A stretch of DNA of 64,000 bases from the NCBI GenBank assembly GCA_963573315.1, contig OY752144.1:614501-678500 (forward strand), given 5' to 3'. The notes under the pieces were generated by a model. The model was not told the DNA's origin. It did no database searches and was given only the letters and a program-made list of their open reading frames with translations. The position numbers were made by a program, and so were the translations under genes. Source of the DNA: Entomortierella parvispora (Eukaryota > Mortierellomycota > Mortierellomycetes > Mortierellales > Mortierellaceae). This document shows positions 1 through 11,394 of this stretch, one piece after another (the first letter of the stretch is position 1; every line of letters starts with the position of its first letter).

Positions 1-481
1 GTCCCCGCCCCAGCCCATGCGGCGACAGGAGGGAGGTCCAAGGGTCCAGACGAACCCTCGTTGCAAGGAAAAAGAAGGTACGAAAGGGCAGATTGAGTTC
101 AATCTTGCAGAGCATGCTGTATGTACACCGACAGCCCCACGCGGTGGGAAAGAAGAGCCAGCCAACCCAACAATAGACGCCCCCTTCTTTGCTCTTTGCT
201 TTCTTTGTGTTCTGTCGGTCTGTCCGTCGGTTGCGCTTTTGGCGCATCCACGAGGAAAACACGCGCGAAACACGAGTTGGTGCCTTGGTGGCAAATGCTT
301 GGAATCACGTGCCATGTGCCTGTTCTCAATGAAGCCCATGCGATCACCTCAACTACGGTGAATATCTCGCTTTTTTTCCGGCCGCCGCCCTCCCAGTCTG
401 TCCCGGTCGGGGCCATCAAACTCGCCCTCTCCGTCGCATCCTTGCATCCCTCTCCCTCTCTCCACTCCCTAATTCATCGCC
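1..481. other. upstream region of ATP synthase e gene
   Basis: No gene is supported here. Short open frames on both strands have low-complexity composition and no recognisable domain. The last 120 bases before the start codon at 482 are C/T-rich, like the leaders of other genes in this window, so this is probably the promoter and 5' leader of the downstream gene. Confidence 0.5.
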
Positions 482-1281
482 ATGTCCGCCCCCGTTGTCA
501 ACCCCATCAGAAACGTGCGTTCTTAATCTCTGTGTGTTCCTCCACAACAGCACCTCATCCCTTGCTCCTAGAAGTTAAAAAAATGGTCGATGCTGCCGCA
601 TCTTCGACGATCGATCTCATTGAACTCTGGAACCAGGAATCTGGACCTGAGCTACTTGCTCTCTTTGTTCTCCAGCGGAATACAACATCAACCTTAGACT
701 TTGTACAAGAGTGGCAACTGGAGACTCTCTCTCTCTGGATGCCTACTGTGACTGATCGACACCCTTCGAGTTTGAAGTGCATCCAAGCATTCAACATTTC
801 AGGAGGCCGAAGACTCTTTACTCCGCGATATACGCCACCAAATTCAGACAGGAAAAAAATTGAAAAAAATCTCGCCATGCTAACTTTCCTGTAATACTTT
901 TTTCTCTATTACAGGTTGCCCGCTGGTCCGCCTTGGTCGGTGGCCTCGCATATGGCTTCGTCCACCACAACACCCTCACCGCCTTGGAGCATAACCGCGC
1001 TGAGCAGATCAAGATCGAGAACCGTGATCGTTTGATTGCTGAGGCCAAGGCCGAGTGGACCAAGAAGAACGCCCCTACCGGAGGTATGCAATTGATTCAA
1101 TTGATCCAACTTTTGTTGTGGTTGCCTCGATCGTAGCGATAGACAGATCGACCATTCCATGCTGCCTTTTGTTCCTAATCTCATGCTCTTCAAATCTCAA
1201 TTTATAGGCGTCATTACTGATCCCGACCACCCCAACTTTGACTTTGAGAAGATGTTGATTCATCTTTCGGAAACCGCATAA
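482..1281 (+). CDS. ATP21: mitochondrial F1Fo-ATP synthase subunit e
   Basis: Three exons, 482..514, 915..1083 and 1208..1281, give a 91-residue protein. Both introns are GT-AG and the phases agree. Subunit e sits in the inner mitochondrial membrane, in the peripheral part of Fo, and helps ATP synthase dimerise and shape cristae. The sequence fits the family: a very short N-terminus (MSAPVVNPIRN), one membrane segment around residues 15-30 with the GxxxG dimer motif G21-LAY-G25, and a charged, probably coiled, C-terminal half (EHNRAEQIKIENRDRL). The length is typical for fungi, around 90 residues. The first exon codes only 11 residues, so it is easily missed. A second ATP synthase gene (delta) lies at 41459-42516; the two are not linked in an operon sense. 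Identification rests on remembered family features. Confidence 0.88.
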
Positions 1282-1352
1282 GATGGAGGTGTCTTTTTTC
1301 AGTACTAGAAAAATCCACACGAGCATAGAAGAACAGTCATATTTTTGTATCA

Positions 1353-1358
1353 AATAAA
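1353..1358 (+). terminator. poly(A) signal after ATP synthase e
   Basis: An AATAAA hexamer lies 71 bases after the stop codon, a plausible cleavage and polyadenylation signal for the subunit e transcript. Position and sequence are seen; function is inferred. Confidence 0.5.
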
Positions 1359-3092
1359 TCCCCCTCTCAACATCAAATACGAGCTATGGATCAGTATCAA
1401 AACATGGACTATGGACTACCAAGCCTTCACATACCGCGCAGACGTAGAAATGGGGGAAGCTATGACGTCTTCTCACCAATTGCTTTCCAAAGGAAGCCTT
1501 AGCTCTATCTTTTCCGGTTTGAGTAGCAGTTAGCGCCAGGAAAGCTATGTCGCAACATTTACGAAAGTCTTTACAGCTCAGGGGACTTTGGGTGGCGGAA
1601 TACTGGGCTTTCGCGCAAGGAAAGGAATGATGTCAAGAATGATTCAATGGTATACTACGAGATCATTGGATGTGGATATGCAGGAAGACAAGACAAAAGA
1701 TTTCACACACGATCTGTCCCATGGCATGTTGCTCTTCGCTCTCAGAGGTGAGCTTTACGCGCCGTTCTTGCAAGCCATTTTGCAATGAAGCACAAGACGC
1801 TGACCTAATCCGCGACCCACGGAATAAAGAAAAGGAAGTAATGAACGGGGCAGGGGAGCAGATGGCACTGACGGCGGCAGTGGCAATGAGAAAGGTGCGC
1901 GTCATCCGCACCAGGGCAATGATGAATGTTGTCGAGTAAAAAAGTGCAAACCATTCTTAAAGACTCGCTTGACCGTGAGGAAAAAGGTTAGTGCGGATCA
2001 TGGAGAAAAATCGAAACATCTTTTTCCCTCTCCCTCTCTCTCTCTTCTCTCTCTTGCCGATTGCAGAAAGGTAGATGAATGCAAGATCAGATGAAGCAGG
2101 GGGGAGAAGGAGAAGGGAGATGAAAACACCTTCACGACGCGATAGGGGATGAGGGAAGGAAGCGAGAGAAGAGAGATTTACGTTTTGACCTGCACCAAAC
2201 TTAGAAAATCGGGGCATCGGGGGTGGAATGGCAGGACGTGTTATCTCCAACCTTCAAAGTTATCGATGATGCAGATTGCTCGACAAAGCAGAATCCCTCT
2301 CGATGCATCTTTCTTGATGACGGCCCCCCTTTCTTTTGTTCTTTTTCTCAATCGTCGCTTACCTTTGTGTGCTTGCTTGCTTACCTTACCTCCTGTTCAC
2401 CTGCTGCCCGCCCGCTGTTGTTTTTTGTTGCCTTTTTTTCTTGTTCTTCTACATCTTTCTCCCGCTCCCGCTCCTGCAGAAGATGAAAAACCACCCTGAA
2501 TGATCGCCCGTTTCAGTTGTCAAGACACCCCGACAACCAACATCGCTGCAACTGGTGAAAGACATCCGGCGACAACGTTCCAGCTAGTGTGTGTGTGTGT
2601 GTGTGTACAATGTGCGTGTGTGAACCACGTCTTCTAGGTTCTCTTCTTGCCAATCCATCTTGTTCTTCTTTTCTGTCTTGTCCGTCTTGTCCATCCTTTC
2701 ATTCATACCCTCATTCATTCTCTCATTCATTCATCTGTCGAGCAAAAGACTCATATCATTCTTCTTCCCTCTCCTCTCCTCCAGCGCCTCACGTCTCCCC
2801 TCTTTCGCCTCTTTTTCTTGACTGTACTCCTGTGCTCTCTCCCCTCGCGCTCTCTTTTCTTCGCCCAACACGCTCTCCCGCTGCTGCCGTTAGCCCCCAC
2901 ACTCGACAACATTTACACACAACTTCCGCGCTAGGCTGAATCACGCTTTTTTCCCCTCTGTCCCAGATCAGGAGCAGTTTGTTCCTCGCCAATCCGTCCT
3001 CATTCACAAGAAGCACCGCTCTGCGAGGAGCATAGCCCGTCTGATTCAATTCCTGAGTCATCGGGCCTGTCTTCTTGTCTGCGTCGACGATA
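1359..3092. other. intergenic region with C/T-rich leader of GATA gene
   Basis: I see no supported gene in 1.7 kb. The right part (about 2330-2930) is strongly C/T-rich on the plus strand, with a short GT repeat near 2587-2606. This is the usual look of promoter plus 5' leader in this window and probably belongs to the GATA gene starting at 3093. Open frames here code for Ser/Pro/Leu low-complexity sequence only. Confidence 0.5.
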
Positions 3093-5644
3093 ATGTCTTC
3101 CTCGGAACGTGGTCCCTCTAAAGACAACAGCAGTAGCGGCAACAATCATACGCAAGCGACGAGGAACAGACCGCTGCAGCACCCTTCACAGCAACAGCAT
3201 TCCCGCCATTTACATCATCACCACCTTCAGGACATGGACTATTACCCCCGAATGGACAATGCTCAAACGCAGTCTCTGCATCCAAGCGAGATCATCTCTA
3301 GGAATAATCACCCTTATCACCCTGAAGGCGGGGAGGAGGACGAGGAACTGGAGGTTATTGGGAGCGGACACAGCAACACCGTCGAACATGAACCTCAACA
3401 ACGACTACCGAGAGTGCTACCCAACCTGCATTACGGACCCCCGCCCTCCTCTGTCCAGAACTTCAGTCCAGGCACCAGTCTGATTTTCAACGCCTACAGA
3501 GGTCATCGAGCATTACTCTCACAGCCGTATCTGGCCCCAGAGGAAGACGAACGAGATCACAGAATCCAACGCAGAGACTCAATTGACCAACACCATCCTC
3601 AACTCCAAGGCCAATACCAGCATCTACCGTTTCCTCAAGAGCGACCACCATTGGACCCTGCCGCGCACTATTCGTTCCCAAGACGATCTCTAGAACATTC
3701 GCCTTACCGCGTTCTTCGCGATCGACAATATCATCCCTACCACGATAATGGATACCCATCCGATCCTCGGGATGCATTGGACCATCAGGATCCTCGGGAC
3801 TATAGAGGTTCTCGGGAACAGATGGATCGACGCGACTTTGATAGTCCGCAAGCAAGAATATGCCAGAGATCTCCAAGGATGGCGCCTCTTCAACCACAAC
3901 GACGATCGTCCTCTCCAATACGGATCGCGTATCACCCAGAGACCCACAGAGGCGCGCATGACCAGCCATCTAGAGCCCAGAGTGACCATGTCATGCAACT
4001 TCCGCCCATAGTGCAACGTCTTGTGTCGGATCCTGGCCAGAGCGGATCACAGCAAAGTTCTTGGCGAACGGAAATACCTTCTCGTTATCCCCCTCACAAT
4101 GATTACAGCGAGAATCCCATGGAATACCGAACTACAGATCCACGGCGATACGATGACCCGCGATCTATTGCTCCGCCTTACTCTGACTTTCGTGTACCAC
4201 TTCCGCCGCCCAGTCGACGCCCAACAGAGTCATGGGACCCGTCCTCGTCACAGTTTAAACAATCCTACATCCCTTCTCCAGCCATTGATATTCCGAAACC
4301 TCGGCCGCGGCCCCAAGCCTCGCACTTCCCTGAGGACGATCCTGAAGGACCTGCCTCTTTGCATACCTCCTCCTTACCGACGCAACCGACGCAGCCCATG
4401 TACAGCAGCAGTGCTATGACAGATGAGTCTTCTCCTTTTCGGGGGGCATTCCAACATCGAGGGCCACGATACGAGCTGAATCACGTCAACTACAAGATGG
4501 TAATGAAGTGGATATGGATAGAAGGATATGTAAACCATGATCATACCAATGTTTGTTTTTTTTACACTGTTTTTGGAAATTAATTCTAAAATCTCTGCGT
4601 CTGGAATATGCGATCGGCGGTAGATCTTTGAATACGCGAGTGAAGTCCGAGAATGTTTGCTCAAGGGTAAAGCGGGGATGACAGATCGGTTATTGTATAA
4701 TGCAGAGATATTGAGCAAGGTTTTCATGGTAATTATCCTGACGAGAGTACAGAGGTGCGGGATAGAAGAGTGATACTCATATACTAGGTTTTCATGGAGT
4801 TTAGGGCTGTCGAGTGGACCAAGATCCGAACGATATAGCAGAGGACGAGGCGGTAAGAAAGGACAAAAGCTGTTTTTAGACCCTGTTGACACAACAACGT
4901 TCAAGATCGGGCCCGATCTGTCGGAGATTAGGGGGATCGAGATCTGGGCATTGGTTTATTGTTATTGTTACTGATTGAGTGTGCTCGCACGTTTTTTTTT
5001 CTCCTGACGGTCCAGGCTCATAACCCGCATCAACTACGATGCACCTCGTGCAACATCTTCAAGACACCTGAGTGGAGAAAGGGACCATTGGGTAAGATCC
5101 GAGCTTGGTGCGATGTCATTGGATACATTTGAAGAAGGAGTGGGAAAACTTACTTATTCAATATCTTTTTTTGTATTGTTTGCCTGCGTCTTTTTAGGTC
5201 CCCGTACTCTCTGCAACGCGTGTGGTTTGAGTATGTTGCGTAGACCAACTGTACCTCTTGTTTATGGTTTTCAGTTTTTTTTAACTCTTATTGTTCCTCA
5301 CTGTTTCTGTCCGCACCTGATAAATAGTTTGGGGCAAGATGTCGAGGAGCAAAGCGGCGTTGGTGGCCAAGAGCAAAGCCCGGTTGCAAGATGCAGAAAC
5401 AGTAGCGAAAGGTGATACCAAACCATCTACAGCGGTGGACGAACCTTCTTCTTCTTCGTCTGCGGCCATTTCAAAGAAGCGGGTAAGAGACACCCCTTCT
5501 GGAGATGAATACAAGGATGAAGAGGGTCTCCAAGACTACGAGGGTCGATCTAGAAACGATGACGAGGACAGTGAGGTTGAAGCTGACGCTGAAGTTGATG
5601 ATAATGAGGGTGATATCATGGAGGGTGGAGACCAGGTTATTTGA
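3093..5644 (+). CDS. GATA-type zinc finger transcription factor (class IVb finger)
   Basis: A nuclear DNA-binding regulator. Exon 1 (3093..4499) codes a long disordered region rich in His, Gln, Pro, Arg and Ser. A second block at 4624..4728 (IFEYASEVRECLLKGKAGMT and onwards) looks helical. The finger is split over three well-supported exons, 5016..5091, 5198..5230 and 5328..5644: CTSC, then TPEWRKGPLGPRTL, then CNACG, giving C-x2-C-x18-C-x2-C. That spacing is the IVb type of WC-1/WC-2 and NsdD/SUB-1 regulators. No PAS domain is visible, so an NsdD-like or lineage-specific role is likelier than a photoreceptor. After the finger come a basic stretch (GKMSRSKAALVAKSKARLQ) and a very acidic tail, a possible activation region. 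Exons between 4729 and 5015 are unresolved: one frame through 4788-4852, then 4880 onwards, reads without stops into the finger. The start is the first ATG; an in-frame TTG upstream is ignored. Confidence 0.8.
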
Positions 5645-6180
5645 CACGGCAAATCAAAAATGATGAGCCGGGACCGTCTGCGCCTTCACACAAAAAAGCA
5701 TGCGACAAAACAACAACGGCGTATCCCCCCACTTCCCTCCTCTTCCCTCTCCCGTGCCCCCCTCATCTTTTTTGAATGCAATAATTTTCCCCTCCCGTTC
5801 TTTGTTGTTCCATCATCTTCCTCCCTCTCACTGCAAGGTCTGAGCTGGGGTTTTCTCAAAAAGAGCGTCCTACTACAGTACTCATCCCATCCCTAGTCCA
5901 TACACTTTTGTATTTCCTAACAGTCAACCGGAAGAAAAATTGTTTTCTCCGCCTCTCTCTCTTTCACTTTCCCAGTGTATATTGTACATAAAGACAAAAA
6001 AAAAATCACTGACCTGTAATTGACCATATGATGAGAGCGCGGGTTGCCATCAAGAGAAGGAATGTTCATGAATAAAGACTACAATAGGCCAAAGAACCCC
6101 TTTCATGTGGTATCGTTGTATGTCCGCCTGTTTTTGTTTTTGTTTTTGTTTTCTTTTTTGTTTATCATACACTTTCCTGT
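5645..6180. other. convergent spacer between GATA and Lines genes
   Basis: Both flanking genes end here, so this should hold two 3' untranslated regions. It is T- and C-rich with no gene-like frame. Candidate 3' signals are weak; an AATAAA lies near 6070 on the plus strand. Confidence 0.45.
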
Positions 6181-6834
6181 TCAATCCAAGGAAAGAACTG
6201 TGGCAAGGACATCCACCGTTCTATCTAGGACGACCAAAAGAGTGTTTGGGTTATAAGGGAAAAGGTGTTTCTGATGCAAGGCTCGAATCTGAGTTGCGAG
6301 TCGATGAAAACAATACTCTGTGTTCAACAATCGCTCACGTCGAGTCGTCGTCGTCCTCACTCCTACATCATCCTCTCTCTCTTCATCTTCCTCTTCCTCT
6401 TTCCCTTCATCTTCCTCATAGCTTTCTAGCTCACGCTGCCAACGACGGAGGAGCAGCGCTTGGTCTTGAGAGTTCTCGGTGATATTCCGCAGGACCGACA
6501 TCAAGGCACCAAGCATACCTGTGGATTCAGAATCGTCCAGAACGAGCAAGAGGTCAAGAAGCGTTTGCTCGTCATACCCGATGGAGCTCAAGAACTCAAT
6601 CAAGGTTTCGAAAGGATGGATATAGAGATGAAGATACCTATAAACCTCTTCAAAGATTTGTTTCGAGGCTGTGGGAAAGCAGAGAGTCGAGAGCGACGGC
6701 GTAGAGGTGAAAGTGGACGTGGACGTGGAAGTGCAAGTGAAAGTGGACGTGGGAGCGAAAGAAGAAGGAGAAGGAAGGGAAGAAGTAAAAGAAAAGGGAA
6801 AGGGTGTGGTTGAGGCAGAGGCAGCTGTTGTTGT

Positions 6835-6872
<38 letters not shown>

Positions 6873-8802
6873 ATGACGAAGTCGACAACTGTAACAGCAA
6901 GTCTTGGACCCGCTGGTGGATTAGAGACAGGATTCGGATCAGCCAGGACAAGTCCGCATCGTCCTCCCCATAGATTCTCAACAGAACCTCTATTGTCCGA
7001 GGTCCCAAGACCTCCCGTGCGGCCCAGTCGAACACGACTTCTTTCAGGAGCAAAAGATTTTGTCCGACGGCTGCATCATGTTCACTTTTGTTCCTGTGGG
7101 AAGCGAGACAACTATTACTACTGCCGCCGCTACCGTTACTTGCGGTGTTGGCCCTCGGCGGAACACTGCTGGGTTTCTCAGCTCCGCAGTCGTTTGACGT
7201 GGACGCTGACCAGTCCTCGAGGATGGATAATGTGCCAGACAAGAAGACTCGCCCCAGTTGTCGAATAACCTCTGGGTTGCAGACCAAGGGCAATAGAACA
7301 GGGCCTGCCGTCTTCAAACCAGGTTTCTCGCTTGAAGCAGAGAGAATGAAGGTCGTAGAGCGTTCGGACGAAAACCAGTCAAGGTCTGGGTCGTTCTTCT
7401 GGAACCAGGATACAAGGTCCCTGGCTAAGGGGGTAAGGGAGACGAGAACGCGGACCAAGGTCTCGCTCTCTTGAGCGTATTGTTGAAAAGGAGTGCGGCG
7501 GATGGTTCGACCGATCAATTCGAAGAGTTTACGGAGACAGTGAGGCTCATAGAGTGTGGTATCTTGCAGCTGATGAGATGAGAGAGTAGACAAAGAGGTG
7601 TTTGTAAGGGAGGAGATGGAGACGGAAAAAGAGAAAAGAGAAAGAGAAAGGAGATAGAGAAAAATATAGAGAGAAAGGTTGGGAGGAGAGTGAATGTGTA
7701 AGTAACGGGAGCGGGATGGAGTGGGGAGCTCGATCCAATCGTCGAGTATCCAGGGCAAGGAGGATGATAAAAATGCTATTTGCAGCTGAACAGCGGGTGT
7801 GTGTGTGTTACCTGATAGAATTGGCTCACGATGGCCTGATGGCACAGTTCAATATCAATAGCGAGACTTGGCCATCGGACATGGTCTATTGACCATCGGG
7901 TCTTTTCAAGATCGATGAGCAGTGTCAACAGCTCGTACTGAGTCGTGTGCGACTCTAAAAGACGACCAAAAGGCCCGGTCCAAAAGTCTGGACTCGAGAG
8001 CACCTTTACAACATCAAAGCATGTATGCAAATTTTGATGTGTAGCGGTGACCGAAGAAGCAGAATGGGGGACGGCTGTCTCCTGCCGATAGTGCTTCAGA
8101 ACACTATGCAGTGATTGGAGGATGGCCCTCTGTTCTTGAGCTGAAGGTGTTCTTTCGTATTGATCTTTGTTTTGACGTTCATGTTCATGTTCTTGTTCTT
8201 GTTGTGAAGGTGAGAGGGAGGGTTCTGAAGGACAGCGCAGGAGTCGCTGGAACAAAAATTGTACAAGAGCAGAGCGCAGTGCAGGGGCGTTGGGTGGGAG
8301 CTCGGCCTCTTTATAGTTGAGCGAGTCTACTAGAATGGCCGAGAACAGACGAAAGATTGCGTATTGGACAAAAGCATCCGTCTGGGAGACAAGCAGTGGC
8401 TATGGGACGAATAAGAAGAACAAATTAAAAAGAGAAAAAATCGAGTATAAATAAACCAAGGATTAGGTCAATATGATGTCAGAGTCGATTCCACCTGGCG
8501 GGTGTGGGTGATCATACCCATATGTCAGTGTCGATCATAACGTGTATCGAAAGCTCTTGGCCGCTGTGCATGTACGGATCTGGGATGCTAGCCAGGATCC
8601 GATCTACGTCACCTGAACGTATTGCCTGTGCGTGATCGACGGAGGGATTACATAATTAGTCTGATTTATATTTTGCCACAGATTTTATCCCAGCATTGTC
8701 ATCGTTCCTTCTGTGCATTTGCTCATTGGCCTCGAACCTCACGGATGCGGTGGATCGCATGGACTGGTCTTGACACGCCATAGTGCTGAGAAGCTGATCC
8801 AT
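6181..8802 (-). CDS. Lines-family (LINS1-like) protein
   Basis: Two solid exons, 7812..8381 and 6181..7569, are joined in phase 0 by a 242-base intron. A proposed first exon 8743..8802 (MDQLLSTMACQDQSMRSTAS, then a GTGAGG donor) makes 672 residues; this 5' end is weak. The body is a helical, alpha-solenoid-like protein with the traits of the Lines N and C regions: a central block LLKEVVFDWAAREVLGPRT and a conserved end LFPYNPNTLLVVLDRTVDVL. Human LINS1 is about 757 residues, so the size agrees. Family members are poorly understood: Drosophila lines acts in Wnt/segment patterning and human LINS1 is tied to intellectual disability; a fungal role is unknown to me. A lineage insertion of Ala/Thr/Ser and Phe/Ser/Thr repeats sits between about 6690 and 6900, and a Glu-rich loop near 6370-6430. 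The start shares a short promoter with the gene at 9136. Confidence 0.68.
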
Positions 8803-9135
8803 GCATGCCGTTACTGAATTCTCGTCCTTGCTGATAAAGGAGAAAGGAGGGAAGGGAGACAGAACAACGCGGTGGGCGTGTGACTCCTGCACCTGCAAGA
8901 GTGGCTTTTGAGGAATAAGATTTTTTTTTTCTGCTTTTTTCCCTGAACAATGTCCATTGGACTTTCATTCACCTCAAGTCAACGACGTAGCCAGGAACAC
9001 ACCAGCAATCGAATCCGACCAAGAAACCCGAACGGCGCTACCCTCCCCGTCATACCAGTCGCGATCGCTCGAAAAAGTCATTCGCGGATAAAATTTTGAA
9101 GAAGCGTTTCTCCTCCGCATTGGACAAGATCATTC
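8803..9135. promoter_or_regulatory. probable bidirectional promoter, Lines / Gag1-like genes
   Basis: About 330 bases separate the proposed Lines start from the plus-strand start at 9136. No TATA-like element is obvious on either side. Inferred only from divergent gene layout. Confidence 0.4.
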
Positions 9136-10056
9136 ATGGAACAGAACAATAGGAATGGAAATGCTGTCGTAACTTCAGCATCTTCTTCCTCTACTAAGAA
9201 ACCAGAATGGGCGACCGGCGACCCTTTCTTTGATACCATGGCTGGTATGGACAACACGCCCGAATACCAGGAATATCTCAACAGCCTGCTCGGTCAATCT
9301 GGAAATATCAACGCGCCTTCAACGCCGGCATCAGTCGCCACTCAGGACCTTAGCGAGGCCGCCGCCTCAATGTCATTACAGAGTGGTGATAACAGCGTAA
9401 TAAGTGTCAACAACACAAACTCATTCTCAGATCCAGCCACTTCTTCATCATCGACAGCACCGGTGGTGTCAGGATCAGATTGTGAATCCGGATCAAAGTC
9501 AACGCCGGCGGTGGCGAGCACAGGCATCGATCATTGGAATCGGACACGCGAGCAATGGACAGGAGGACGATGGCATGCGGTCCAAAGCGCCAATAGTGCC
9601 AACCCTGCGCTCAGTGCTATTCACCCAGGAAATCACGATGCCATCTACGATAGCTTGGTCTATGATCGCAAACGACTCTCCAAGCCCATCCCCTTGCCTT
9701 TAGTGGTATGTTGATTTCAAATGCAAGCCCGCCTTTTGATTCCAAATGAAGGGCTCCTGGAACGCCTCTGCTACGAATGATGATAATAACTGGTCGTAAT
9801 TTCTTCAAACTTGCAGATCAAGGTTCTAGTGAGTGGGTGGAAACGTGATGGCCTTTGGCAAGAGACACCTGCACCACCACCAACCATGGGAGGAGGGCAA
9901 AGGCGATCAGCAGCAGGTTCAGCACCTTCATCAGCGCCCTCGTCCGCACCATCTTCTGCACCAAATTCCGTACCCACCTCAGCATCCTCTTTGTTGCGAG
10001 GATATATCCCCGGGTTCTCATCAACCAATTCACCGCCCAACACGAAAAAACAGTGA
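9136..10056 (+). CDS. Gag1-like / DUF4050 domain protein
   Basis: Two exons, 9136..9705 and 9817..10056, with a GT-AG phase-0 intron, give 269 residues. The N-terminal 130 residues are Ser/Thr/Asn-rich and probably disordered, apart from a short block WATGDPFFDTMAGMDNTPEY. The conserved part, roughly residues 132-212, contains HWNRTREQWTGGRWH, a tyrosine-containing linker, then SKPIPLPLV joined across the intron to IKVLVSGWKRDGLW. This pattern of tryptophans and the PIPL..IK.LV.GWK.DGLW ending is the signature I know from the fungal DUF4050, Gag1-like clamp family. In fission yeast Gag1 has been connected to TORC1 and gene-expression control; the function here is not shown by the sequence. 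The tail has Ser-Ala-Pro repeats. The intron falls inside the conserved domain, which supports the splice. Confidence 0.72.
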
Positions 10057-10125
10057 AGGAAAGTCAGTTTTGAATCTCACCGATCGATTTTTGACATTTC
10101 TACTAATATTTATTCTGAAAGAGAC

Positions 10126-10131
10126 AATAAA
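10126..10131 (+). terminator. poly(A) signal after Gag1-like gene
   Basis: AATAAA hexamer 70 bases after the stop codon of the gene ending at 10056. Plausible polyadenylation signal. Confidence 0.5.
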
Positions 10132-10644
10132 GACGCAAACGAAGTGAAGGAAGGCAGGGCGCTACTTATATCATCGGACGACTGAAGATGGGAAACAAAC
10201 AATGCTCCTCCCTAACAACCAAGAGGAAGCTGTCAATTTTGCCACCAAATTTTTCACTATATAGACCCATGCTTTCTTCGTTTTCCGTTGATAGTGACGT
10301 ATGGAAGCTTAGGTCGCCTTACAGAGCAAACGAGCAGGGAATTGATAGAAAACTCAAACAGAAAAAGGCGGCTGGACGTGTGCCTTGAGGGAGGTTCGAT
10401 CTGGAGACTCGAGAGCCGGCTTGGATGTCGTTTGAACACTCTTCCGGGTTGATTGGAACCACATTCGCGTCGACACTTGAAACCAAAGACGCGTTTTGAG
10501 CTTATGTTGTACACAGAGCAACAGACAGATGGAATGACTTCGCTCCAACTCTTTTTTATACGTGACTATAAGGACATTCTCCCCATTTCATTGTTGCCGT
10601 AGCCACATATAGCGTATTCCTATTGGGATTGATAAAGATACATC
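10132..10644. other. convergent spacer
   Basis: The region between the stop of the Gag1-like gene and the stop of the minus-strand gene at 10645. Several 60-85 codon frames exist on both strands but none shows a domain, good splice context or low-bias composition. I see nothing else in it. Confidence 0.45.
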
Positions 10645-11394
10645 CTACTTCTCCTTTTCCCCCTCACTACCCAGGTATCGATACGTGAGCTCATTCGGCC
10701 CATAATACTGTAATGTCTCGAAAATATACTTGTATCTGACGCAATTGGCGATCGGGAGACTATAAAAATATGGGCGCTGCCTGAAGTTGTCGGTACTGTA
10801 CGAGAGCAAAAAGTAGCAACCCAGTGCCACGTTTTTCTTTTTAAACTTCAGCAGGTCCTTCAATTGACTAAAGAAGAGGAGAAGAGGAGTCGGAAAGGAG
10901 GTGGGCTCAAACCACCAACCTTCATGGCAATCACATCCTCACCTAAAGCAACAGCGAGAAGAGAACAATAATAATGACAGAGAAAGAGACAGAAAAAAGA
11001 AGTGAAAAAGAGAGGGAGCAAGGCGCTGGAAGAGTTAGGCCGGGCTGGGACATTGAGCGTCCTCAACTTTCCAAACGCCGATCCCGTTCAATATTTCCAG
11101 TAATCTCCTCGGCGAGTTTTTTCCTGTGTCTTTGTGTCTTTGTGTTCAGTCCATCCTTTGGGGTTGGGTCTTGCTTCGGGTCCTTCGTGCTGCAACGTGC
11201 TTACGAAGGTGGGAAAATAGAAACCTCATAAAAGTACAGTCAGTATCTTCGGAGGAGTACTATTCAACGCGTGTGTGTCAGTCTTCAGCTCCCTGTCTTG
11301 CTGTATTGCTTTACACAGTGCTCGTGAAAGACTGTCCTCTCCCCAGTGAGAAAATTGAGGCAGCAAACCCCGATTTTGATTCCGCGGCGCCCAT
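10645..11394 (-). CDS. unrecognised small protein, possible N-myristoylation
   Basis: I do not recognise this protein. Four exons, 11315..11394, 11068..11189, 10920..10942 and 10645..10857, join with consistent phases into 145 residues. The N-terminus MGAAESKSG has Gly2, small residues and Ser6, as N-myristoyl transferase substrates do, so membrane attachment is possible. Then come a Lys/Pro-rich linker, a charged helix (HRKKLAEEITGNIERDRRLE), a Lys-rich segment (MKDLLKFKKKN), an aliphatic/aromatic stretch (VALGCYFLLSY) and a Tyr-rich conserved-looking end (KYIFETLQYYGPNELTYRYL). The composition is balanced, unlike the low-complexity frames around it, which argues for a real gene. The 23-base third exon is the weak point; the acceptor before the last exon (GAAG) lacks an adjacent pyrimidine tract. 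Only the last exon is long enough to be found by simple open-frame scanning. Confidence 0.55.
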
